64,000 bases of DNA, taken from a virus. The notes under the pieces were generated by a model. The model was given only the letters and a program-made list of their open reading frames with translations. It was not told the DNA's origin and ran no database searches. This document shows, piece by piece, positions 21,869-30,409 of this stretch. Made by a program: the position numbers and the translations under genes. The stretch lies in the IMG/VR virus record IMGVR_UViG_3300008261_000075, positions 45,387 through 109,386 of that record. One strand, given 5' to 3'. Numbering within the stretch: position 1 is the first letter of the stretch; each line of letters opens with the position of its first letter.

Positions 21869-24535
21869 TTAAAACTCGAATAAACTGTTAAAGGTATTTT
21901 TTTCTTCAGTGCTAGTAACATCCCAATGAAGAACTCCGATCAAGTTGGACAACTTATTATCTATAATAGTCTGTTCCATTTCTGCATGATCAAATGGCAA
22001 ATCTTTAAACCATTGCGGCAACCTCAGCTCGTCAACTGGATACGCAACAGATGTAAAGCCAATAGGATTTTGTTTAAGTTTACATACAATAACCTTAGCC
22101 CCATCAGTAATACCCATTGAGTATTTGTCTCCCATCATTCTTTTTAACGTATTCCAATTAATACTGGCACGAACGTGTCCTGGCATGTTTGCTTTTCCAG
22201 CTTTGCGTTCTTTTTCTTGATACTCAGTAATCTTGTTAGCACGTTTTGGACTGCCTTTTTCCCAACCAGGTCTGCTTTTGAATTTTAATCTAAATTCACT
22301 AATGTGATTAAGTACATCTTCTTCAGTAGCGCCAGTTAAGACCTTCTCAAGAACATCACTTAAAAAGTTTTGAATAAATTCTGGAGTATCACTACGCTTT
22401 AGGTCAAGGCCCATAGCTTTGATCTTGCCTGGCTTGCCATCTACATCTGTACGTTTTCCTTCTTTATCATAGTAAAGGACTGCATAACGTTTCTTAGTAA
22501 TAAACAGGCCTTTGCTGGCAACAATTTCTCGCCCTGCCTTAATAACTTCACCACGTGCTTTCGGGCAATGGAACGCATCTAACATAAACTGTGGGAATGT
22601 TGAGTTAACTTCTTCACCGATTTGGTCGTATAGTTGAACTACACTTTCTTTGGTCCATGGCAATTGCCCTGCATTAATTTCATTTTCTAATGTCTTATAT
22701 GCACTAAAGTAACACGAATCAGTATCACCGTAGATAATAGCTTTGCCTATATGATTAAATTCGCCTGTTACAATTTCGTTTACCTTACTAGCCATATGTT
22801 TGGCAATAGCACGTCCGGTTAATGTTGTTGATTGGCCAATTCTGTTATCAAAGAATCTGCATCCTGGATTCAAAATAGCACCGTACAAACTATTCAAGTT
22901 AATCTTCTTAACTAGTTGTCGCTTGTCCCAGTATTCTTCTTCTACTTTGTTTCCTGCCGCAATACATTCTTTTAGTTTGGCCTGCATCTCTTTACGTTCA
23001 GCATACCAACGTTTTAACAAACCAGGAATAATACCTTCTTTCTCGTAGGTAAAGATAGTTCCATTGGCACTTAATACCCAAGGTTGATGACTGTCGAAAA
23101 TTAATTTATATACTTCGGCTGCACTTAGATTGTCACTAGAACCATCTTGCCAATCAATGGCAATCTCTGTTCCAATTTCTTCATTCATGACCGCAGTGTA
23201 CTCTAATGAGCCAAACATACCTTCCCACGCAGCCGCAAACGATTTGCCTTTGGCAAGGTGCGCCTGAATGTATTCATCTGTCATAGTTGGGCGTAACTGG
23301 CCAATAATAGTTTCCGGTCCCATGTTAAGCGCACGAATGGCACTTGGGTACAGACTGTTAATGTCTAGTGATCCAATCCAATCGTGAATGCCTTCTTTAG
23401 GATAGGCAACATACGCACCAGCCGCTTGACTGTCTTCTCGTTCGTCCATTTTAGTTCTGTTAGGAACTTGGAAACCTCTGCGGTGTGCTTCGTTAATGAT
23501 AGCCTGTTCGGTTACAGCCACAGCACCCATTGTAGTCTGTAGTAACACAGTACATTCGTGTGCCAGTGTGTTGGCAAGGTCAATAAACTTTAACTTTTTA
23601 TCTAGTTTGTCTAGCAGTGCCGTATCTTGTCTGTTATATTCAATAAACTTTTTAAAGTCATGATTATAAAGTTGATCTAACGACCCCTCATACGGAGTCT
23701 TACGCTCATCAAGTTCATATTCTGCAATAGCATCCAATCGATAACTATGTCTCTCTTCATATGTGTACTTGCGATACAATTCAAGACTATCTAAGTGTAC
23801 CCGCCCTAACAGGTCAAAGGTTACAGAATCTCGTCCAAACTTTTCGTATTCTCGTCTTTTTGGAAATTGGTTAAACAAACACAGTCTACGTGTATCTTCT
23901 TTGCTTAATGCTTTAGTAATACGATTTACAGTATAGGGCATATCAAAGCCTTCACTGTTCCAACCGCTTAGAATGTCAGCATCTTGAATTAAATCCAAGA
24001 ACATGTCTAACATCTCTGATTCTTTTGCAAATAGATATGTATTAGGAAATTCAGCAACGGCTTCTTTGGCCTGCTCCATTGTCATAGTCTTAGGAGGCAC
24101 AGCTAAACATACAAGGGTATCTAACCATTGTAGGTGGACAGCGATGGCAGTAATTGGCATAAACGCATCATCTGGTGATGCATAGCCACGTTCTGGATCA
24201 AAGTCCACCTCAATATCCCAAAACGCCACGTTTAGTTTTGGAGCATCTTGATTTAGATAGTGTTCACTTAAACATACAAAGATAGGATTGATATCAGCTT
24301 CAAATAATTGCTTACCTGAATTGATAGCTTGTTCTTTGCGTAGTTCTTTAGTGTTCTTACAGACAATCCTGCTAAGTGGATCTCCGTAAATTGATTGATG
24401 TTTGCCCTTAGGGTCTTTATAGTAGAAAGTGTGTTTAACAGGATAGTCTTTGTACTCCCGCTCACCTTTCTTATTTCGTTCAACAATCTTGATGACATCT
24501 TCATCACGGTTGAACCATGCGTCTACATAACTCAA
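21869..24535 (-). CDS. 43: DNA polymerase, family B (T4 gp43-like)
   Basis: This 888-residue replicative polymerase has proofreading exonuclease motifs FWDIEVDF (Exo I) and GWNSEGFDMPY (Exo II). Polymerase motifs are SLDINSLYPS (A), LNSLYGA (B) and IYGDTDSCYFS (C). Length matches T4 gp43. The frame appears to start with TTG: AGGAG lies upstream at fitting distance, and the first residues (SYVDAWFNRDED) already match the family's N-terminus, while no suitable ATG follows. It should work with the clamp and loader encoded in this window. Confidence 0.95.
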   Translation of the reverse strand: MSYVDAWFNRDEDVIKIVERNKKGEREYKDYPVKHTFYYKDPKGKHQSIYGDPLSRIVCKNTKELRKEQAINSGKQLFEADINPIFVCLSEHYLNQDAPKLNVAFWDIEVDFDPERGYASPDDAFMPITAIAVHLQWLDTLVCLAVPPKTMTMEQAKEAVAEFPNTYLFAKESEMLDMFLDLIQDADILSGWNSEGFDMPYTVNRITKALSKEDTRRLCLFNQFPKRREYEKFGRDSVTFDLLGRVHLDSLELYRKYTYEERHSYRLDAIAEYELDERKTPYEGSLDQLYNHDFKKFIEYNRQDTALLDKLDKKLKFIDLANTLAHECTVLLQTTMGAVAVTEQAIINEAHRRGFQVPNRTKMDEREDSQAAGAYVAYPKEGIHDWIGSLDINSLYPSAIRALNMGPETIIGQLRPTMTDEYIQAHLAKGKSFAAAWEGMFGSLEYTAVMNEEIGTEIAIDWQDGSSDNLSAAEVYKLIFDSHQPWVLSANGTIFTYEKEGIIPGLLKRWYAERKEMQAKLKECIAAGNKVEEEYWDKRQLVKKINLNSLYGAILNPGCRFFDNRIGQSTTLTGRAIAKHMASKVNEIVTGEFNHIGKAIIYGDTDSCYFSAYKTLENEINAGQLPWTKESVVQLYDQIGEEVNSTFPQFMLDAFHCPKARGEVIKAGREIVASKGLFITKKRYAVLYYDKEGKRTDVDGKPGKIKAMGLDLKRSDTPEFIQNFLSDVLEKVLTGATEEDVLNHISEFRLKFKSRPGWEKGSPKRANKITEYQEKERKAGKANMPGHVRASINWNTLKRMMGDKYSMGITDGAKVIVCKLKQNPIGFTSVAYPVDELRLPQWFKDLPFDHAEMEQTIIDNKLSNLIGVLHWDVTSTEEKNTFNSLFEF

Positions 24536-24603
24536 ATTTTTCTCCTATGCAATTTTAGGCTTGCAAATACCAATGTGATCATTTGTGGCTGATCAAACCT
24601 TAC

Positions 24604-24897
24604 TCATATATTATTTATTAGTCTAACATAGCCGATACAATCAATAGTGACTAACAATAGATAGTTAGCTACCATGCCTGTACTTTTGCGAGTCCATGCC
24701 GCCCATCCAAATATTGCACATTGAAGTATAAAGATTGGATAGAGCCAAATAAACAACGGATCAGTAGCACCTGCCGCGAGTACTAGCGAACACCCGAGAC
24801 TCATAAACCATGCAGTAATTTCTAAAACAAATCGAGTTGGCCACTCATTAAAATCTGTTTTAGCCCATTTAAAAACGTTTGACAAAAAATGAGTCAT
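24604..24897 (-). CDS. Small membrane protein, unknown function
   Basis: This 97-residue protein has about three predicted transmembrane segments: residues 22-42 (VLEITAWFMSLGCSLVLAAG), 48-68 and 75-93. Trp/Phe-rich connectors join them. I cannot assign a family. It begins on the last base of the dsbA-like gene and so is co-expressed from that promoter. Confidence 0.7.
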   Translation of the reverse strand: MTHFLSNVFKWAKTDFNEWPTRFVLEITAWFMSLGCSLVLAAGATDPLFIWLYPIFILQCAIFGWAAWTRKSTGMVANYLLLVTIDCIGYVRLINNI

Positions 24898-25154
24898 TAG
24901 ATCCGCTTAGTAATATCTAAGATTGCTTCAATTTCTGCCCAGTCTGCATTGTGATCAGACCAATTACCTTTATGCGCAATTTTAATTGCACGATTAATAA
25001 TACTTGGTTTTAGTTGTAATTCTTCTGCTACTGCTTTAACAGTTTCTTTTAGACCTTCTGATAGATCTTCAATTTCTCGAAGTACTGTACTGCCTTCTGC
25101 AATAAGTCTTTCAAGTTTGGCTTTTTCTTCTGCTCCGTAGGAACGACCTGACAT
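24897..25154 (-). CDS. dsbA: DsbA-like dsDNA-binding protein (late transcription)
   Basis: This protein is about 85 residues from ATG 25154 (MSGRSYGAEEKAK), decided by a perfect AAGGAG six bases upstream. It is an all-helical small protein. Features such as LKETVKAVAEELQLKPSIIN and IKIAHKGNW resemble T4-like DsbA proteins, which bind DNA at late promoters and aid late transcription (recalled resemblance). It has its own near-consensus promoter and lies next to DNA polymerase. Confidence 0.68.
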   Translation of the reverse strand: MSGRSYGAEEKAKLERLIAEGSTVLREIEDLSEGLKETVKAVAEELQLKPSIINRAIKIAHKGNWSDHNADWAEIEAILDITKRI

Positions 25155-25175
25155 AGTAATCTCCTTGATAGATGT

Positions 25176-25204
25176 AGTATACACTAGTTATACTGCATAG
25201 TCAA
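25176..25204 (-). promoter_or_regulatory. Near-consensus sigma70-type promoter for dsbA
   Basis: TTGACT (25199-25204) and TATACT (25176-25181) on the minus strand are separated by 17 bases, about 22 bases before the dsbA ATG. It should drive dsbA, the membrane gene and perhaps polymerase. Confidence 0.72.
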
Positions 25205-25218
25205 TAGCTAAATCAAAA

Positions 25219-25245
25219 AAAATGGCAGACTTAGTCTGCCATTTT
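25219..25245 (-). terminator. Strong intrinsic terminator after the LysM gene
   Basis: A perfect 12-bp stem (AAAATGGCAGAC / GTCTGCCATTTT) with a 3-base loop is followed on the minus strand by a run of eight T. It lies just past the stop of the LysM gene and just before the dsbA promoter, a clean transcription-unit boundary. Confidence 0.85.
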
Positions 25246-25259
25246 AGGAGTGGATAAAA

Positions 25260-27071
25260 TTATTGTCCAGTAGCTTTAAGTGCGTCTAACTGAGCTTTTG
25301 CCGTTTTAACATCGTCAGCCATCTCTGGGTCGTTAGCATACTTGCCGATAAGTGTCTCTAGTTCTGCCATTTCGCTAGCATACCATTTTGTAAGATTAGT
25401 TTTGCCACCGCCAACACTTCCAGAAGTAGTGCCGCCTTGATCAGCTGCCCCACCTGGAATTTTCAAAGTCTTACCTGCATAAATCAAGTTTGGATCTTTA
25501 ATGTAAGGATTGGCTTTCATAATGTCTTGGATGCTTACGCCAAACTTTTTACTGATCTTTGTAAGATTGTCACCCTTAACGATAGTGTAATCACTACCAG
25601 CACCCGCGGCTTTACCTGACTGTGCTGGCGCATCTGCTGGCGCCGCAGTTGTTGGTCCTGTAGCCGCAGTAGGTTTTACGTCAGTTCTATCTCCACGATA
25701 TGCTCCGTTTGGATCACGGGCCGGAGTAGTAGGTTTTACGTCAGTTCTATCTCCACGATATGCTCCGTTTGGATCACGAGCTGGTTTTTCTCCGTTGAGA
25801 GCAGTAACACCTGCAGTCCCTGCACCTACAGCACCGGTACCGATGGCAACTTTTTGCCCCATACTCATTCCCGATTTGTTAGGAATTACTCTAGCATCAA
25901 CATCAATAACATCGTCGGCAGCACCGGGACGTTTTGCAGGTAAATTGGGGCGTGTAGCAATAGCGTTACGACCTGCGCCTGCTGGAACAGGCAACGGTGC
26001 TTCTAATAACAGAAGTTTATTTCTAATAGCACCCATGCTTTCACTTAATGATTTTGGTTGAGTTGATTCTTCCATGTCAGTATCACTAACTGGAGGCTTC
26101 TTAGTAAGAGCCACAAGCTCTTTCATTCTAGCACGATCTTTTTCTTTGTCACCTGCACTGCCCGAACCACCTGCAGAGGAACCTTTTGCTAATTCGTCTA
26201 ATGCGGCTTGTGCATCTTGTAACGCGGCAATAACTTCTGGATCATCAATATCTGCAAGTTCAGCCATGATCTTTCTAATTAATGCTACTTCTTTTTGGTA
26301 TTGACCAGCATTGATAGTTATACCGTTACCTATGTCTTGTTGGACAACAGGTCCAGTGCCTAAGGTTACCTTTTCACTTAGATCGTATCCAAATTCTTCT
26401 TTTAATATATTTGATAGTGAACTATGTATTGATTCTTTAACTATGTTAACTCCCGGAACATCCCACCCTTGAGTTTGGGCCTGAGTTGGCGGCTTCATTA
26501 CAGACTTACCTGATTGCGCAGGAGCACCGGGTGTTGCTCCACCTGCTGCCGCACCTTTTGATCTAATTCTAGCCACTAGATTCTTAAGCTGACCCAGGCG
26601 TCTCTTTATAAATTCATTGCTAGTGTTAGTTGCGCCAGTTCTAGCAGAGTCGGTTTTACTAGCTTGAAATTCTCTTTCAGCATCACCTCTAGTCAGCATG
26701 TTTGCTAATCCACTTGGACCTTGTGCATTGCCCGGAATCAACCCTAGCTTTTGTAATGCTAGTGTGTCATCTCTGTTAGGAGGTGCTGTTCTTGGACTAT
26801 TTGGCTTAGAATGAAACTCTGCATCACCTTGCGCAACAACAAATTCACCTTTGCTGTTCATCAGTCCAGGCAAACCACTTTTTGCAGCCAACGCCGCTAA
26901 TGCATCGTTACCGGCAGTTACTGGATCAAGAGTAGTAAATCCACCCCATCCACCTGATTTTTTCTTTGCCGCTGCCGCATCCATTGCCTGCTTTTCAGCT
27001 GCCTGCACATCTTGCAAACTCAACGCTTCGTTGATTTGTCGTAGTCTTGCAATAATATTTTTTATGTCCAT
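25260..27071 (-). CDS. LysM-domain protein with long disordered region
   Basis: In this 603-residue protein the N-terminus (MDIKNIIARLRQINEALSLQ) resembles a capsid-targeting peptide with an INE-A junction. A long Ala/Gly/Pro-rich disordered part follows, with a short stretch near MSMGQKVAIGTGAVGAGTAG that could be hydrophobic. A two-copy repeat containing DPNGAYRGDRTDVKP comes next, then a LysM domain (YTIVKGDNLTKISKKFGVS to IYAGKTLKIPG). LysM binds peptidoglycan, so this may be a virion or lysis-associated wall-binding protein. A helical acidic tail ends the protein. Confidence 0.78.
   Translation of the reverse strand: MDIKNIIARLRQINEALSLQDVQAAEKQAMDAAAAKKKSGGWGGFTTLDPVTAGNDALAALAAKSGLPGLMNSKGEFVVAQGDAEFHSKPNSPRTAPPNRDDTLALQKLGLIPGNAQGPSGLANMLTRGDAEREFQASKTDSARTGATNTSNEFIKRRLGQLKNLVARIRSKGAAAGGATPGAPAQSGKSVMKPPTQAQTQGWDVPGVNIVKESIHSSLSNILKEEFGYDLSEKVTLGTGPVVQQDIGNGITINAGQYQKEVALIRKIMAELADIDDPEVIAALQDAQAALDELAKGSSAGGSGSAGDKEKDRARMKELVALTKKPPVSDTDMEESTQPKSLSESMGAIRNKLLLLEAPLPVPAGAGRNAIATRPNLPAKRPGAADDVIDVDARVIPNKSGMSMGQKVAIGTGAVGAGTAGVTALNGEKPARDPNGAYRGDRTDVKPTTPARDPNGAYRGDRTDVKPTAATGPTTAAPADAPAQSGKAAGAGSDYTIVKGDNLTKISKKFGVSIQDIMKANPYIKDPNLIYAGKTLKIPGGAADQGGTTSGSVGGGKTNLTKWYASEMAELETLIGKYANDPEMADDVKTAKAQLDALKATGQ
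25671..25778. repeat. 60-base-period tandem duplication in the LysM gene
   Basis: The 48-base block starting AGGTTTTACGTCAGTTCTAT occurs identically at 25671-25718 and 25731-25778, with a period of 60 bases. It encodes two copies of DPNGAYRGDRTDVKP in frame, so the unit can expand or contract without breaking the gene. Confidence 0.9.
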
Positions 27072-27074
27072 GAT

Positions 27075-27512
27075 TTATCCTTTGCTAGTTGCTCTAAGCA
27101 TCCAAGCATGTTTTTTATGTGAGTCTAAACGACCAGCTATAAAATCAGCTAATCCTTGTTCATTAGTTGAATCTGCAAGACCAAATACTTGATTAAGTAG
27201 TTCAATCAATTTGGCGTTGTCTTGCATAAGTTCGTTAACCATTTCTTCAGCACTGACTACACCGGGTGGTTCGTCAATAACACTAAGTTCCTGAAATCTG
27301 CCAATGCTCATTGGTGTATAAGATCCTAGTGCGCGAATTTCTTCACCAAACTGATCAATGCTGCCGTATACTTCTTCGTATATAGCACCAAATAAATCAT
27401 GGAACTGTTTAAAGAATATACCTTCAACATTGAAATGAAAGTAGTGTGCTTTCATGTAAAACACAAAGGTGCTAGCCATAGCTACTTTCATTGACTGCTT
27501 TAAATCTTCCAT
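27075..27512 (-). CDS. Dps-like ferritin-family protein
   Basis: This 145-residue protein has the Dps pattern: AHYFHFNVEG (H26 region, helix A ferroxidase His), QFHDLFGAIYEEVY (H38, D39) and SIDQFGEEIRALG (D53, E57). Dps proteins store iron, detoxify peroxide and coat DNA. Length fits the family. It lies among genes with virion-type N-termini but lacks such a peptide itself. It could protect phage DNA or manage iron in the infected cell. Binding residues fit an active centre, but the alignment is by eye. Confidence 0.8.
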   Translation of the reverse strand: MEDLKQSMKVAMASTFVFYMKAHYFHFNVEGIFFKQFHDLFGAIYEEVYGSIDQFGEEIRALGSYTPMSIGRFQELSVIDEPPGVVSAEEMVNELMQDNAKLIELLNQVFGLADSTNEQGLADFIAGRLDSHKKHAWMLRATSKG

Positions 27513-27513
27513 G

Positions 27514-28344
27514 TTACTCGTCGCCTTCGTTCACTGGTGTTGTTTTAGGCTTAACGCTTTCTTTTTTAATCTTATCTGGCGGGGATAAGTTTTCATCTAC
27601 ACCTTGCGATCTATACACACCGTCTACTTTTTGTTTTGCTGTGCCACCTGTTACTTTAACTAGTGCAGTTAGTAAATCGTTAAATTTTAAAGTTTCATCA
27701 ACTAGAGCATATGGCACAATAGTATCACTGCCTAACACTAGATCAGCATCATCAAAGTACAGCTTTGTTTCTTTTGGCAGGCCCGCTTCTTTCTTTAACC
27801 ACCTAGTAATTTTACTCTGGTCTCTAAATTTTCTATAAAATTTAGTAACATTATATCCGTGTGCGCTGCCTTCTAACACACTTTGACTTTCCATTGTCAA
27901 TAAGTTTTCATCTACAGGAACTGCCTGTTTCTTGTGTTTGACATCGCCTTGCTTTTCAGCTCGCTTTTTATTTGTGTGTGCGCCAGCACCGCTGGTTGTT
28001 TTCATAGCGTGTTTGGCTACAAAGTTAGGTGGCTTTGGTGCAGGAGTACTTTTTACTTCGGACAAGTGTTCAGACAATTTTAGTCTTAAGTTGTCTTCTT
28101 GATTAATGTCTTCTTCTTCAACTAGCTTTAGATAAGTTTTAAACAGACTAGGAGTTTCGTTTAGATCAACTGGCTTTGGTTTAGGTGTATTCATATACAC
28201 TATATTTTCTGCCTGTGACAATCTATTAGTCTTAGGATTCTTACCTTCGGTAACCACCTGAAGAAGTTTTTTCATGTCGCTGGACCCTTCTGCAGCCTTT
28301 TTAGAAGAGCTGTCTAAGGTCTGTAGAAGTTTCTTCATGTCCAT
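27514..28344 (-). CDS. Low-complexity phage protein with duplicated N-terminus
   Basis: This 276-residue protein begins with two copies of a short helix: MDMKKLLQTL and, after a Ser/Ala linker, DMKKLLQVVTEG. A Lys/Pro-rich disordered middle follows, then a more ordered part (HGYNVTKFYRKFRDQSKITR, KLYFDDADLVLGSDTIVPYA) and an acidic tail. The N-terminal helices resemble capsid-targeting peptides. Function unknown; an internal virion or prohead role is inferred. Confidence 0.65.
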   Translation of the reverse strand: MDMKKLLQTLDSSSKKAAEGSSDMKKLLQVVTEGKNPKTNRLSQAENIVYMNTPKPKPVDLNETPSLFKTYLKLVEEEDINQEDNLRLKLSEHLSEVKSTPAPKPPNFVAKHAMKTTSGAGAHTNKKRAEKQGDVKHKKQAVPVDENLLTMESQSVLEGSAHGYNVTKFYRKFRDQSKITRWLKKEAGLPKETKLYFDDADLVLGSDTIVPYALVDETLKFNDLLTALVKVTGGTAKQKVDGVYRSQGVDENLSPPDKIKKESVKPKTTPVNEGDE

Positions 28345-28348
28345 ATAA

Positions 28349-29623
28349 TTATCCGTTTAAGCGAGTCATTAATTGCTTCATACGAAACAAATCTGCAGAT
28401 TCTTTTACTGTTTCTTTGTTACGACTTGGCATTGCTGGATTAGCCGTGCCAGGTTTAGTAGCAGCCGCACCTGCTGCCTTCTTTGGATCATTACGGCTTG
28501 GGAAAGGGCTTTTAGCTTTCTTTGCAGGGGCAACGCTTCCGCCGTCTACGTCTTGTGGGGGAGGAACACCTTTGTCGGGACTGCTTACCCATACACCGCC
28601 TTGAATAGAACCTTCCATTTTGGCTTTTGCTTTAGCAACAGCTTTTTTAACTGGAGAATCTTTTTTAGCAAAAGGATTTACACCTTTCTTCGGTGCAGTG
28701 CCTTTCTTTGTGTCAGCAATAGCCTGCTTCATTGGTTCTTTTTTGTTTTTGTTTTTGTTTACGTCTAAGAAGTCTGGCTTGGAAGCTTCAGACATGCCGC
28801 CACATTCTTTCAAACCATGCACTGGGCATTTTTTGCCTTTGGCAGTATGGTTACATTTTTCATCGGCAGCTTCTTTAACATTTTTAGCTACTGCTTTACT
28901 TACAGCGGCACGTTTTGTTTTGATATACTTGTCAGACTTGGTATTCTTTTGACCGTCATTGTCTACGTCGTCGTCTTCTTTACCTACAGGATCAAGTGCT
29001 TCTTTAACTTTTTGGCCGTCTTTAACACGAGTTACGGAATCTTTACCAAAACGCTTTTCCCAGTTCTTGCCTTCTTTTTCTTCTGCTTTGTCAGCAGCCT
29101 TGTCACTTGCTTTATCGGCAGCTGATTGTGACTTGGCTTGTGACTTTGGTTCTGTATGCGGCTCATCGCTAAAACGATTTGGATTTTGTGTATGCTTGGT
29201 AACACCTTTTTTACTACGATCAATCTTACCACCAGTTGACGACTTTTCTTCTTTTTCTTCTTTAACATCTTTCTTAGACATTTTTTCAGCTTGCTTCTGC
29301 TTTAACTGTTTAATCTTGTCTTTAGCTTCCATCAGCTTGTTACGCAGTTCAACTCGTTGACTTTCAGAGTATACGTCGGCAGTTTCTAACTGTTCTCCGT
29401 ATTCGCTAAATTTCATCTCGTATTCCATGTAGTGATACACAGACGCAATGTAATCGGCCGCTTTAGTAATCTTAGCTTGGACCCAACCTTCTAATTGTTG
29501 GTCTCCATCTAACATTTTAAACAGCTTATAGCTATAATTTGCTAGTTTGTATAGATCAGCCTTGGCCATTGCGCCTTCATGATCTGTTGGCATTGCTGAT
29601 TGTGGTTCGTTCATATCTTGCAT
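28349..29623 (-). CDS. Conserved phage protein, helical N-terminus and Lys-rich disordered tail
   Basis: In this 424-residue protein the first 90 residues are a folded helical domain (KADLYKLANYSYKLFKMLD, KITKAADYIASVYHYMEYEM) that I recall from T4-like marine phages. The rest is Lys/Ala/Glu-rich and disordered. It includes an EF-hand-like DDDVDNDGQKNTKSDKYIK stretch, a Cys/His cluster (CNHTAKGKKCPVHGLKEC) that may bind zinc, and a conserved-looking C-terminal helix LFRMKQLMTRLNG. Possibly a prohead core or internal protein. A CTAAATA motif precedes it. Confidence 0.68.
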   Translation of the reverse strand: MQDMNEPQSAMPTDHEGAMAKADLYKLANYSYKLFKMLDGDQQLEGWVQAKITKAADYIASVYHYMEYEMKFSEYGEQLETADVYSESQRVELRNKLMEAKDKIKQLKQKQAEKMSKKDVKEEKEEKSSTGGKIDRSKKGVTKHTQNPNRFSDEPHTEPKSQAKSQSAADKASDKAADKAEEKEGKNWEKRFGKDSVTRVKDGQKVKEALDPVGKEDDDVDNDGQKNTKSDKYIKTKRAAVSKAVAKNVKEAADEKCNHTAKGKKCPVHGLKECGGMSEASKPDFLDVNKNKNKKEPMKQAIADTKKGTAPKKGVNPFAKKDSPVKKAVAKAKAKMEGSIQGGVWVSSPDKGVPPPQDVDGGSVAPAKKAKSPFPSRNDPKKAAGAAATKPGTANPAMPSRNKETVKESADLFRMKQLMTRLNG

Positions 29624-29645
29624 GGTAAAAAACTCCGTAGTCTTA

Positions 29646-29652
29646 TATTTAG
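29646..29652 (-). promoter_or_regulatory. Late-promoter-like motif
   Basis: CTAAATA on the minus strand, 23 bases before the ATG at 29623, within the last codons of the upstream gene. It fits the recurring late-motif spacing. Confidence 0.38.
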
Positions 29653-30170
29653 CGTTTGATGCTGCCGCCGGTCAGTAGATTATCGCCGTCTACGGCGTTA
29701 TCTGTGGGCGTTTGCATCTTAGGGCTTTGATTCTTATGTACTGCTCCGACCGACATATCACCGGCAGTTGTTGCACCGCTAGAGGCAATCTCTACCACTG
29801 TTTCGTCGTCTTGCGGGCGTTTGGTAAGCATAATCTTACCTTGTAATTCAGGTTTATTTTTGATTATTGCCAGGGCATAGTTATTAGCACCTTTTTTCCA
29901 TTCAAACGTCTTAGGTTCGCCTTGGCTTTTTAGTATCTTTCCGTTAACACGTAAGTACCAAGGGCCGCGGTCTTTGTTCTTTTGTTGCTGACGTAGTTTT
30001 CTTTCAAAGTCGGGATCATCTTCGTGACCTAATTCATGTTCCATTTCACCACGTTTAAAATTACGTCTTTCAGAATCCATTTGATTTTGCTGGTAACGAT
30101 CGTAATCACCGGGACTCATTGTGTCTGGATTACGACCATACACTTCTGATAAAATTTGTATGACCTTCAT
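29649..30170 (-). CDS. Conserved phage protein, unknown function
   Basis: This 173-residue protein has a short N-terminal helix MKVIQILSEVYGRNP (targeting-peptide-like) and a charged linker (MDSERRNFKRGEMEHELGHE). A compact domain with GPWYLRVNGKILKSQG and NNYALAIIKNKPELQGKIML resembles a domain I have seen in other marine-phage proteins. The C-terminus is Gly/Ser/Thr-rich. Function unknown. Confidence 0.68.
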   Translation of the reverse strand: MKVIQILSEVYGRNPDTMSPGDYDRYQQNQMDSERRNFKRGEMEHELGHEDDPDFERKLRQQQKNKDRGPWYLRVNGKILKSQGEPKTFEWKKGANNYALAIIKNKPELQGKIMLTKRPQDDETVVEIASSGATTAGDMSVGAVHKNQSPKMQTPTDNAVDGDNLLTGGSIKR

Positions 30171-30409
30171 TATTTTGTCCTTATTCCTTCACCCACTGGT
30201 TTCTCTCCAGTTAGCTTTGGCAAACTAAACCAAAGCTGGAACCACTCTGGAGTTCCGGGTTTGATATTATGTTGTTTCATTAGTTCGCCTTTTTCGTTTC
30301 CAGTAAGGCTGATATTACTCCCACCAAACGGATCAACAGGGCTATAGTTTAAATATCCTTTAAACTCGTTTATCCCTGCTAACTTTTTAATTTGATCTAA
30401 TTCGTTCAT
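30170..30409 (-). CDS. Small phage protein, unknown function
   Basis: This 79-residue protein starts MNELDQIKKLAGINEFKGY, a short helix ending INE that resembles the N-terminal peptides of neighbouring genes. A middle with VDPFGGSNISLTGNEKG and a Trp-rich end (TPEWFQLWFSL) follow. It shares one base with each neighbouring gene. Function unknown. Confidence 0.62.
   Translation of the reverse strand: MNELDQIKKLAGINEFKGYLNYSPVDPFGGSNISLTGNEKGELMKQHNIKPGTPEWFQLWFSLPKLTGEKPVGEGIRTK

Noticed and set aside
24536-24603. Repeated TGATCA hexamers before the polymerase gene as an operator
   Set aside because: Two copies eight bases apart without flanking symmetry or a nearby promoter; too weak to annotate.
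25671-25778. CRISPR-like repeat
   Set aside because: Only two copies in frame within a coding sequence, no spacers of equal size and no cas genes; it is a tandem duplication in the LysM gene.
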